Source: Microbacterium sulfonylureivorans
Lineage (GTDB): Bacteria; Actinomycetota; Actinomycetes; Actinomycetales; Microbacteriaceae
Assembly (NCBI RefSeq): GCF_003999995.1
Contig: NZ_RJAD01000003.1
Location: 1 to 64,000 of the forward strand
DNA length: 64,000 nt
Direction of reading: 5' to 3'
Part shown: positions 37,241 through 44,137 of the stretch, in pieces
How positions within the stretch are numbered: the first letter of the stretch is position 1
How the letters are laid out: the number at the start of each line of letters is the position of its first letter
Translations under genes and position numbers: made by a program
The notes under the pieces: model-generated
The model's input: only the letters and a program-made list of their open reading frames with translations
Told to the model about the DNA's origin: nothing
Database searches by the model: none

Positions 37241-38068
37241 TCACAGCAGCGCGCCGGCTGTCTGGCACGTCGGGCAGTACTGCGCCGTGGTGCTCGCGAA
37301 TGCGAAGTCGCGGACCGTGTCGCCGCACACGGGGCAGGCCTCTCCGGCCCGGCCGTGCACGCGCATGGCGTCGACCTTCGCCGCCTTGAGGCGATCGATG
37401 GGGATGCCTCGACGCGCCGAGATCGCACCGCGCACGGTCGAGATCGTCGCCTCGAACAGGCGCGCGCGCGCCTCTTCGTCGAGTGCAGCGGCATGCACGA
37501 CGGGCGAGACCCGCGCCGCATGGAGGATCTCGTCGGAGTACGCGTTGCCGATGCCCGCGATGGACTCCTGCTCCTGCAGGATCGCCTTGACCTGCTTGCG
37601 ACGGCCGCCCAGTGCCACGTCGAAGTCGCTCATCGAGTATGCATCGCCTGCCGGGTCGGGTCCGAGCTTCGCGATCGCCGGGACCGCCATCGGATCGTCG
37701 ACGACGAACAGCCCGAGCGACACCCAGGCGCCGGCATCCGTCACGGCGAAGCCCTCGCCCGCGTCGAGGCGGACTTCTGCGAGGGCCGGGGGTGCGTCAT
37801 CGGGGAGATCCTCCTCGTGCGCCAGCCAGCGCACCCATCCGTGGCGGCCGAGCGAGATGACCAGGTGGGAGTCGTCGTCGACCGCGAGCGCGAGGTGCTT
37901 GCCGTGGCGCGTCGCTCCGGTGAACGTACGCCCGACCAGGGTGGCCGGCGGAGCGGTGCGCGTCTTCACAGTGCGGAACTCGAGCACGTCGACAGCGCGG
38001 ACGGTGCGTCCGGTCAACCTCTCGCCGAGCGACTCGACAAGTACCTGCACCTCGGGCGACTCGGGCAT
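37241..38068 (-). CDS. Formamidopyrimidine-DNA glycosylase / endonuclease VIII family protein
   Basis: DNA base-excision repair glycosylase with AP lyase activity. In 275 residues the mature N terminus PESPEV gives the nucleophile Pro2 and Glu3 (PELPEV in the classic enzymes). The lysine in RHGKHLAL lies near residue 55, the H2TH region is LQEQESIAGIGNAYSDEILH near residue 165, and the zinc finger is CPVCGD with CPTCQ at the C terminus. Fpg or Nei (Nei2-like) cannot be told apart with certainty. ATG 38068 is fixed by the catalytic N terminus and by a CAGGAT box 6 nt upstream. Confidence 0.9.
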   Translation of the reverse strand: MPESPEVQVLVESLGERLTGRTVRAVDVLEFRTVKTRTAPPATLVGRTFTGATRHGKHLALAVDDDSHLVISLGRHGWVRWLAHEEDLPDDAPPALAEVRLDAGEGFAVTDAGAWVSLGLFVVDDPMAVPAIAKLGPDPAGDAYSMSDFDVALGGRRKQVKAILQEQESIAGIGNAYSDEILHAARVSPVVHAAALDEEARARLFEATISTVRGAISARRGIPIDRLKAAKVDAMRVHGRAGEACPVCGDTVRDFAFASTTAQYCPTCQTAGALL

Positions 38069-38204
38069 GGCACCATCCTGGCACCGGCCGCCGACACCGG
38101 CCAGACGCCGATCCCGCACCGACACACACCGCCGCTCGCCGCCGAGATGGTTAGGGCACCTAACCGGAATTACCTCGATGCACCGCTCGCGTTACCTTGC
38201 AAAC

Positions 38205-38534
38205 GTGGGAAGACTCCTCTACGGCAGCGACGGCCAATCGCTGGACATCGACGACCGCGCTCTGGCGCACCTGCGGGTGGTCTTCATGAACAAGCTGCGC
38301 CGCGCAGAGCCGTTCCTGTTCCATCACAGTGAGCCGAACGGCCACCGGAGCCTGTGGATCCACCCGGCCGTCCCCATCGTCTTCCACTTCTACGGCAGCC
38401 GGCAGCCGGCGCTCAACCGCGCGTGGGTGGAGCACCTGATGAACGCGGCGAGCGGCCCTCACGGGCTGAGCGTCCTCCCCGAACCGCCTCCCTCCTCATC
38501 GATCGTCGCGGGAACGGACGAGCAGGCGGTCTGA
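38205..38534 (+). CDS. DUF7882-like small protein, copy 1
   Basis: 109 residues, related to the protein at 39589: both share DRxLAHLxxV near residue 18, a KLRRxEPFxF stretch near 30, WIHP near 51, YGSRxPxLNxAWxxxL near 63-78 and a PEP near the end. Some databases call such proteins 'ATP-dependent DNA ligase', but no ligase motif (KxDG) is present. The function is unknown. The GTG start is supported by a TACCTT box 6 nt upstream, so it is leaderless. Confidence 0.75.
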   Translation: MGRLLYGSDGQSLDIDDRALAHLRVVFMNKLRRAEPFLFHHSEPNGHRSLWIHPAVPIVFHFYGSRQPALNRAWVEHLMNAASGPHGLSVLPEPPPSSSIVAGTDEQAV

Positions 38535-38547
38535 CCCATCGGCGCGC

Positions 38548-38994
38548 TCACGTGCACTCGCGGTCGACCGCCTCTGTGACCGCTTCGAGGAACCGGGCGA
38601 CGTGCTCGGCTTCACGGGCGGTGAGAGCTTCGGCGAAGCCGCGGATCTTGGCGGTGAGCGGATCCACATCGTCGAGGTCGGTGGATCGGTCGACGGGCAC
38701 GACCCGCTTGCTGCGACCGTCGTCGGGGTTGCGTGCGAACGTGATGAGCCCACCGCCGCGCAGGCGCTGCAGGATGCCCGTCACCGACGCTGTCGAGAGC
38801 CCGAGGTGCTCGGCGATCTCGGTCGGGGTGGCATCGCGCCCGGCATCCGATCGCTCGAGGATGTAGCGCATGGCGGCCCGCGCGGTCTCGCTCGGGCCGC
38901 ACTCGGTCTGGCGCCGACGGGCGAGGCGCGCCTCGGCGAGGCGGAGGCGTTCGACGGCGCGGGCGGCAGGGACGGTGGCATCTGCGTCGGGCAT
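38548..38994 (-). CDS. MarR family transcriptional regulator
   Basis: 148-residue winged-helix repressor. A first helix ERLRLAEARLARRRQ is followed by the DNA-binding part TPTEIAEHLGLSTASVTGILQRLRGGGLITFARNPDDGR (wing) at about 60-105, and a C-terminal dimer helix AEHVARFLEAVTEAV. Ligands are unknown. ATG 38994 has GAGGAG 4 nt upstream. It is convergent with one DUF7882-like gene and divergent from the gene at 39144, with a 149-bp shared control region. Confidence 0.88.
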   Translation of the reverse strand: MPDADATVPAARAVERLRLAEARLARRRQTECGPSETARAAMRYILERSDAGRDATPTEIAEHLGLSTASVTGILQRLRGGGLITFARNPDDGRSKRVVPVDRSTDLDDVDPLTAKIRGFAEALTAREAEHVARFLEAVTEAVDRECT

Positions 38995-39143
38995 GTCTCC
39001 TCGGTATCGCGCGGCCGCACGGCATGTCAACCCCGTGCGAGCCACCGCCGGCTAATCATCGGCCCGGGCGATGTCAAGCCCCTCGCCCGCGGCCCTCGGC
39101 GCGACACATGCTTCGATCAGTTCCGTCCGTCCGAGGAGACACC

Positions 39144-39446
39144 ATGACGATCGACGCCGCCCCCGTCCACCATCTCGAGCTCGTCCCGCTGGGAGAGCGC
39201 GCCTGGAGGCTGTGCGACCACGCGCCGGCGACGCACCCCGACGACGACGGAGTCCTCATCGCGTACGTCGAGCAGCTGCCGGGCGGCGCGTACGAGACCG
39301 TCTGGGTCTACCGCGGGCCTCGGGTCGACACCTACGCCTCCCTCGAGGAGGTGCTCGTCGCCGCCACGCGACGGCTCGCGCCGATGGTCGGAACCGACTC
39401 CAAACCCGTCCCGATCCCCCACCGCGCGCCGCTGTCGTTCCGCTGA
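39144..39446 (+). CDS. Protein of unknown function, 100 residues
   Basis: Small soluble protein without signal peptide or membrane helix. Alternating strands (HHLELVPLGERAWRLCD, GGAYETVWVYRG) and a C-terminal helix SLEEVLVAATRRL suggest an alpha/beta fold. One cysteine near residue 24. I do not recognise a family. GAGGAG lies 5 nt before the ATG. It is divergent from the MarR gene, so it may be its target. Confidence 0.65.
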   Translation: MTIDAAPVHHLELVPLGERAWRLCDHAPATHPDDDGVLIAYVEQLPGGAYETVWVYRGPRVDTYASLEEVLVAATRRLAPMVGTDSKPVPIPHRAPLSFR

Positions 39447-39588
39447 GCACCCGCGGGGGCGCGCCGTCGGGCGATGGGCGTACAGTCGCGGCATCCGGGT
39501 GTCAAGGCCGTTGGCGGGCGCTTCGTCGAACGCGAGCATGAAGGAGGTGGCGGCCTGCCCCCTGATCCCGGCCGCTCGGAGGCACGCG

Positions 39589-39921
39589 ATGGGCAAGTTC
39601 AGCTACGACGGCACGGTGAAGGTGGACTTCGACGACCGCACCCTCGCACACCTGCAGCTGGTCATCGGCACCAAGCTGCGGCGCGGCGAGCCCTTCCACT
39701 TCACCTGGAAGGACGACACCAGCATCGGCGACGGTCGCACGACGGTATGGATCCACCCCAGATGCTCGCTGGTCTACAAGTACTACGGCAGCCGCAAGCC
39801 ACGCCTCAACATGGCGTGGATCGACGCGCTCGTGTACACGGCCAACTCGCCCGCCGGCCTGTACCTCGTGCCGGAACCCGCAGAGAGCGCGACGAGCGAG
39901 AACCACGATGAAGCGGATTGA
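39589..39921 (+). CDS. DUF7882-like small protein, copy 2
   Basis: 110 residues and clearly paralogous to the protein at 38205 (same LAHLxxV, KLRRGEPF, WIHP, YYGSRKPRLN and PEP positions). The middle is one loop longer, with KDDTSIGDGRTT. The function is unknown. GGAGG lies 7 nt before ATG 39589. Its last 14 bp overlap the next gene, so the two are likely one transcript. Confidence 0.78.
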   Translation: MGKFSYDGTVKVDFDDRTLAHLQLVIGTKLRRGEPFHFTWKDDTSIGDGRTTVWIHPRCSLVYKYYGSRKPRLNMAWIDALVYTANSPAGLYLVPEPAESATSENHDEAD

Positions 39922-40171
39922 CGTCGTCTACGGGGGCGAGCGCTACAGCATCGGCGGGCGCGAGCTCGACGAGCTCCTCGGGGAGATCGAGGCGGGCATC
40001 GCCGGGGGCGTGCACTGGCTCACGGTGAACGACGGCGAGGGGGCGCCGAGATGGGCGCACCTGCTCCTCACTCCGGGCGTGCCCATCGCGGTCATCCCGA
40101 TCCCCGACGAGGCTCCACCGCTCGCGGGTGACCGCTCCGGCGATGGCCCATCGGACGACATCCGTCCTTAG
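39908..40171 (+). CDS. Protein of unknown function, 87 residues
   Basis: Soluble, acidic. The strand-rich start MKRIDVVYGGERYSIGGREL, helix LDELLGEIEAGI, then VHWLTVNDGEG and a proline-rich end suggest a small alpha/beta protein. No family is recognised. It overlaps the end of the DUF7882-like gene by 14 bp and is probably co-translated. Confidence 0.6.
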   Translation: MKRIDVVYGGERYSIGGRELDELLGEIEAGIAGGVHWLTVNDGEGAPRWAHLLLTPGVPIAVIPIPDEAPPLAGDRSGDGPSDDIRP

Positions 40172-40190
40172 CGGCCAGCTCGCCGCGGGC

Positions 40191-40523
40191 TCAGTTCTCC
40201 CAGGTCCAGTCGACGTCCTGCGACGGCGGCTCGGAGTCCGTCGTCGCCGTCGGATGCAGGCTGCGGGTGAGGGCGTCGAGCCGGGCGACGACGTCGGGGT
40301 GGTCGGGTTGATCGATATCCGTCTCGACGTCCGTCGACACGATCTGACTGGCGGGGCCGAGCAGGAAGGAGGCGATCGACGGCGCACCGTTCTGGTCGAG
40401 GATAGGGACATCGATCGTCGCGGCGCCGCGGCCTTCGGCGAGCGCGGCGCTGTAGCGCAGCACCGCGTCCGCGATCGCATCGCTCGTCATGAACTCGCTA
40501 CCGGCGTAGATCAGCATCCTCAT
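40191..40523 (-). CDS. Protein of unknown function, 110 residues
   Basis: Acidic soluble protein. MRMLIYAGSEFMTSDAIADAVLRYSAALAEG at the start, then VDVPILDQNG-like strands and a negatively charged C-terminal third. No known motif is seen. A TAGACA box 6 nt before the ATG at 40523 favours this start over internal methionines. It converges on the 87-residue gene with 19 bp between. Confidence 0.6.
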   Translation of the reverse strand: MRMLIYAGSEFMTSDAIADAVLRYSAALAEGRGAATIDVPILDQNGAPSIASFLLGPASQIVSTDVETDIDQPDHPDVVARLDALTRSLHPTATTDSEPPSQDVDWTWEN

Positions 40524-40643
40524 GACGCCTGTCTACCGGGCGGAGCCCCGCGCGACAGGGGGCTTGCGTGAGAGGGGGCGGCGGGCTACGAGGCCGCGCG
40601 GAGGAAGGCTCTGTCCGGACGGCGCGGGAGTCCGCACGGCCGG

Positions 40644-41516
40644 TCAGTCGAAGGCGACCGGGGTGTTGCGCGGGTAGTCGCCGCCGGCCAGCTTCACGAG
40701 GCGGGCGTGGGCGTACTCGCACACGAGCGCATGGCGGTACACCATGCGCGGCACGTCGACGTTCGAGTCCATCCAGAGGCTGAGGCCCCCGAGCTTCCAG
40801 TGCCGGAACGTGTCGTCGTCGCAGATCGTCGCGAGGATCTCGAGGAACGAGTCGTCGAAGCGGATCGAGTGCACCGCACGGCGGTACTCCTCCACGGTGA
40901 GCGCCATCGAGAACGGGATGTTCATGAAGCACAGCGCCGTCTGGATGTCGAGGCGAAGCAGCCGGCGGCGCCGGCGCTCCGCGTCGAGCGGAGGGATGTC
41001 GAGCTGCGAGAAGTCGAGGGCATCCACCGGTGCGACCGTAACCGCGTCGAGGGCGATGAGCACGTCGTACACGTTCACGTCGTGCTCGACGACGGCGCTG
41101 TCTCCGAGTCCGGCGAGAGTCTCAGGGCGCAGAGTGACCGGATCCATGTCGACCGGTGTGTTGCGGATGATGAAGTTCACGAGATTCGTCTCGACCACGA
41201 AGTGCCGGATGAGCAGCTCGCCGGCGTCGGGCGAGACGAAGTGGCGGAGGAACCACACGCAGAGGACGTCCATGGTGGCCAGCGGCATCCACCGGAACGG
41301 GAGCACGCGCTTCACGATCGAGATCAGCGCGACGAGGATCCGCGAGACCACGCGCGCGATCGGGTAGAGCCACCGGCGTGACATCCGCCGCTGGTCGTCG
41401 ATGATCTGGCGCACGAGCGCCCGGTCGAGCGGGACGGAGGGGTCGGCGTACACCGCCTCCCACATGCTCGGGTCGGAGCGGACGAACTCCGGCATCGAGG
41501 GTCGCGGCGCCGCCAC
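40644..41516 (-). CDS. Helical protein of unknown function in the ketosynthase/di-iron oxidase cassette
   Basis: 290 residues, mostly helical, with a hydrophobic stretch near 50-72 (VSRILVALISIVKRVLPF) that may touch the membrane. Conserved-looking spots are WFLRHFVSP, HFVVETNLVNFIIRNTP and HWKLGGLSLWMDSNVDVPRM. No family function is known to me. The start is uncertain: GTG 41516, 1 bp after the upstream stop, is chosen for coupling; ATG 41495 is the alternative. It lies last in a tight three-gene unit behind the oxidase and the ketosynthase, so a shared pathway is likely. Confidence 0.7.
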   Translation of the reverse strand: MAAPRPSMPEFVRSDPSMWEAVYADPSVPLDRALVRQIIDDQRRMSRRWLYPIARVVSRILVALISIVKRVLPFRWMPLATMDVLCVWFLRHFVSPDAGELLIRHFVVETNLVNFIIRNTPVDMDPVTLRPETLAGLGDSAVVEHDVNVYDVLIALDAVTVAPVDALDFSQLDIPPLDAERRRRRLLRLDIQTALCFMNIPFSMALTVEEYRRAVHSIRFDDSFLEILATICDDDTFRHWKLGGLSLWMDSNVDVPRMVYRHALVCEYAHARLVKLAGGDYPRNTPVAFD

Positions 41517-41517
41517 C

Positions 41518-42216
41518 TCAGCGGTCCAGTTCCTCGAGCTGGAGCGCATAGAGCCTCGCGACCACCTGCGCGCACCGGACGACCTCGTCGGCGGCCGCGT
41601 CATCGATCATCCCGGACGTGAGGATCGCGTCCATGTCGCCGGTGTGCGCGGCGTCTGCCTGCTGGTGGTACCGCATGAAGTGCACCTGGCTGTCGGCGAG
41701 GCCGAGCACCTCCTGGAACCGGGCAGCCCACCCGGCGGCCCGCTTCGCACCGAGACCTTCGATGATGAACATCGCCCCCAGCAGCCCGACCGGGTTCGGC
41801 CGATCGGCGTAGTGGAACATGTAGCCCGAGAGCGCCTCGGAGCCGACGTTCTTGCGCCCCCTGCGCAGCTCGTCGAGCGAGCCGCCGACGGCGACGTAGT
41901 CGCGTTCGAGCATGAGGTAGTCCCGGTGCTCCTCCTCGGCGTGACGGATCGCCGCGGCGCGAAGCTCGAAGTGGTCGATGTCGAAGTGGGACGCCGCCCG
42001 CGAGATCCACGGCGAGCCGTCGACGACCTGCTGACGGAGATTGAACAGCAGCCGGCGGTAGTCATCGATCGTCACCGTGCCGTCGGCGAGTCTGACGAGG
42101 ACGGGCACCTTCGCGAGGTGCGCCTCGAGCTCGACCCACACCGCGGCGAGGCGCTCGGAGAGCGTGCCGGTGTCCGCGGGCGGGCGGTCGACAGGGGTCG
42201 TCGTGTCGGTCGTCAT
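41518..42216 (-). CDS. Haem-oxygenase-like di-iron oxidase (iron-containing redox enzyme family)
   Basis: 232 residues of the HDO fold (TenA/CADD/UndA-like). Likely metal ligands: Glu94-x-x-His97 in HAEEEHRDY, Glu153 in IIEGLG, and His184-x3-Asp188-x2-His191 in YHQQADAAH. The last triad has the same spacing as in chlamydial CADD. All candidate ligands are present, so an active O2-using enzyme is inferred. Known relatives decarboxylate fatty acids to alkenes, cleave amino acids or oxidise amines; the substrate here is unknown. ATG overlaps the ketosynthase stop as ATGA. Confidence 0.8.
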   Translation of the reverse strand: MTTDTTTPVDRPPADTGTLSERLAAVWVELEAHLAKVPVLVRLADGTVTIDDYRRLLFNLRQQVVDGSPWISRAASHFDIDHFELRAAAIRHAEEEHRDYLMLERDYVAVGGSLDELRRGRKNVGSEALSGYMFHYADRPNPVGLLGAMFIIEGLGAKRAAGWAARFQEVLGLADSQVHFMRYHQQADAAHTGDMDAILTSGMIDDAAADEVVRCAQVVARLYALQLEELDR

Positions 42217-43352
42217 GTCGGTGCTCCTTGCACGGATGGTGCCACCACGGTGAGGTGGGCGAAGGCGAACGAGAATCGTCCTGACTCGGGCACGGCCAGC
42301 AGCACCGTCTCGCCGGGCGCGAAGCGGCCGGTGCTCCACGCCTCCTCGAGGGCGATGAAGATGCTCGCCGCACCGGTGTTCCCCCGGGTCTCGAGGTTCG
42401 AGAACCAGCGCTCGGTGTCGAGCGACGGGATGCGGCGGCGCAGCGCGTCGAACGCGACATCCCGGAACATGTTCGTGCTGTAGTGGCAGACGACGTGGTC
42501 GAGATGGTGGACGTCGACGAGCCCGATGTCGACGAGCTCCTCGAACTGGCGGATGCCGCACTCGGCGAGATCGTCGAGCATGCCGACGTCCTGGCGCAGC
42601 AGGAACATCCCCGCCGCGTCGGCGTCTGCGATGTCGACGTCCTGCCAGGTGCGGCCGACGACTGCCTCCTCGCCGCTCATGCCCGCGCGCATGCACACGT
42701 CGTGCTCATGCGCGAGCGAGACGTGCCGCACCCAGTCGACCCGCAGCGAGGGCCTGCTCGGATGGGGCTGGAACTCGACGACCACCGCGCCGGCGCCGTC
42801 CGACAGCATCCAGCGGAGGAAGTGGGAGTCCATTCCGGCGCGGATGCCGTCGAAGCGGCGTTGGCGCAGGCTCCGGCTGGGCAGCTCCGAACCCACGACG
42901 GCCGCCACGGGGTGATCGCCGAGCCGGATCTTGCTGACCGCCGCGTCGAGCGCGGCCAGGCTGGACGCGCACACGCCGGATGCCGTCAGCAGCTGCTTCG
43001 GCCCGCCGCCGAGACGGCCGTGGACCATCGAGGCGAAGCCCGGCACGAGCACGTCGCCCATCGTCGTCGCGCAGGCGAGCATCCGCACGTCCGTCGCCTC
43101 GATGCCGCGATCGACGAGCGCCGCGCGAAGCGCCTTGACGGCGAGCTCCTCGTTGAGCTCGGTCGGCTCACCGCGGTCGTCGAGCGCGTAGTGCCGCTGT
43201 CGGATGCCGTTCGATTCGAGGATCCGGCGACGAATGCGCTCGGTGACGGCGTCCGTGCCTCCGAGCCGCGCCGCGATGCCGTCGTTGTCGACGGGATCGC
43301 CCGGGAGGTAACGGCCGAAACCGGTGAGATACGCCGTCGCCGTCGTGGACAT
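42213..43352 (-). CDS. Beta-ketoacyl-ACP synthase III family, DarB-like
   Basis: Thiolase-fold condensing enzyme of 379 residues. The catalytic triad is present: Cys128 in ASGVCASS, His290 in VVCHYSTN and Asn325 in RGNTGAAS. The sequence resembles DarB of dialkylresorcinol and aryl-polyene clusters more than housekeeping FabH: GRYLPGDPVDND at the start, SNGIRQRHYALD, and FLRWMLSDGAGA near residue 178. It probably condenses a medium or long acyl chain. ATG 43352 follows a TAGTGT box by 7 nt, so this gene heads the cassette and is leaderless. The next gene is coupled. Confidence 0.88.
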   Translation of the reverse strand: MSTTATAYLTGFGRYLPGDPVDNDGIAARLGGTDAVTERIRRRILESNGIRQRHYALDDRGEPTELNEELAVKALRAALVDRGIEATDVRMLACATTMGDVLVPGFASMVHGRLGGGPKQLLTASGVCASSLAALDAAVSKIRLGDHPVAAVVGSELPSRSLRQRRFDGIRAGMDSHFLRWMLSDGAGAVVVEFQPHPSRPSLRVDWVRHVSLAHEHDVCMRAGMSGEEAVVGRTWQDVDIADADAAGMFLLRQDVGMLDDLAECGIRQFEELVDIGLVDVHHLDHVVCHYSTNMFRDVAFDALRRRIPSLDTERWFSNLETRGNTGAASIFIALEEAWSTGRFAPGETVLLAVPESGRFSFAFAHLTVVAPSVQGAPT

Positions 43353-43359
43353 GGTGACG

Positions 43360-43365
43360 ACACTA
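43360..43365 (-). promoter_or_regulatory. -10 box (TAGTGT) of the ketosynthase cassette
   Basis: TAGTGT on the minus strand, 7 nt before the ketosynthase ATG. The divergent region to the small gene at 43493 is only 140 bp. Confidence 0.45.
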
Positions 43366-43492
43366 GGCCAACGACCGGATCGATCCCGACACTTTGTGGA
43401 CCGCCGACGATCGCGGGTCTCGGGTCGTGTCACATGTCGTCGCGACGCACAACCGGGTGGCGTGCCGGGGCCTGCCGACATAGCGTTCAGCG

Positions 43493-43651
43493 ATGGTGTA
43501 CATCCTGGTAGGCGGTCCGCGCAATCGGCAGCTCGTGGATGAGCTGCCGAGCCAGTACGAACCGGCCGAGCCCACATCCGCAACCCCGCGCGTCGTCCTG
43601 CTCGACGACCTCATCGCGACGCCGGCGGTCTGGGCGCAGCCCGACGACTAG
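43493..43651 (+). CDS. Miniprotein of unknown function, 52 residues
   Basis: Soluble 52-residue frame: MVYILVGGPRNRQLVDELP, a Pro/Thr/Ser linker, then RVVLLDDLIATPAVWAQPDD. It looks like two short strands or helices and is unlikely to be enzymatic. A TAGCGT box (43481-43486) 6 nt before the ATG supports a leaderless gene. Divergent from the ketosynthase cassette. No family recognised. Confidence 0.5.
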   Translation: MVYILVGGPRNRQLVDELPSQYEPAEPTSATPRVVLLDDLIATPAVWAQPDD

Positions 43652-43763
43652 CCCGTCGCACACGATCAGCCGCCTCGACGCGTACGCTGGGCAATCGAGG
43701 CAGGTCTCGTCGTCCGGCACGCTCGACGCACCGCGATTCGTGCGGACGAACGGAAGGTCCATC

Positions 43764-44114
43764 GTGAACATCACCCTCCTGCGGCGGTTCGTCGCACTGG
43801 CGGACGAAGACGTGCACTTCCCCCGTGCGGCGACGGCGCTCGGCATCCCGCTCGCCTCTCTCCGCTCGTCGATCGACAAGCTGGAGGCGGAGATCGGGCA
43901 TCCGCTCGTCACCCGCACCCAGGGCGGGCTGGCGCTGACCGGCGCGGGCACGCTGCTGCTCGAGGAGGCGAGGCGCGAGATCGCGGCGGCGCCCGCCCCT
44001 GCGGCGAAGCCCGCCGTGCCGGCGGGCGGCAAGGCGAAGGCCTCGAAGGGCAAGGGACGCGCGCCGTCGGTCAAGGGGCAGCCGAAGCCGTTCAAGAAGC
44101 GGCAGGGCCGCTAG
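43764..44114 (+). CDS. Stand-alone LysR-type helix-turn-helix with a lysine-rich tail
   Basis: 116 residues. The first about 65 match the winged-helix domain of LysR regulators (LLRRFVALADEDVHFPRAATALGIPLASLRSSIDKLEAEIGHPLVTRTQGGLALT, quoted by its parts: ATALGI and KLEAEIGHPLV). The ligand-binding domain is absent. It is replaced by an Ala/Pro hinge and a basic tail with repeated KAK, KGKG and KPFKKRQGR. GGAAGG lies 6 nt before GTG 43764. It may act as a DNA-compacting or constitutive regulator. A truncated LysR is possible, but the tail seems purposeful. Confidence 0.7.
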   Translation: MNITLLRRFVALADEDVHFPRAATALGIPLASLRSSIDKLEAEIGHPLVTRTQGGLALTGAGTLLLEEARREIAAAPAPAAKPAVPAGGKAKASKGKGRAPSVKGQPKPFKKRQGR

Positions 44115-44137
44115 CCGGCGCGCCCGGCGGGTCGTGA

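Noticed and set aside
37080..38204. A long plus-strand frame fused to the DUF7882-like protein at 38205
   Set aside because: The upstream part is antisense to the Fpg/Nei gene, and the GTG at 38205 has its own -10 box.
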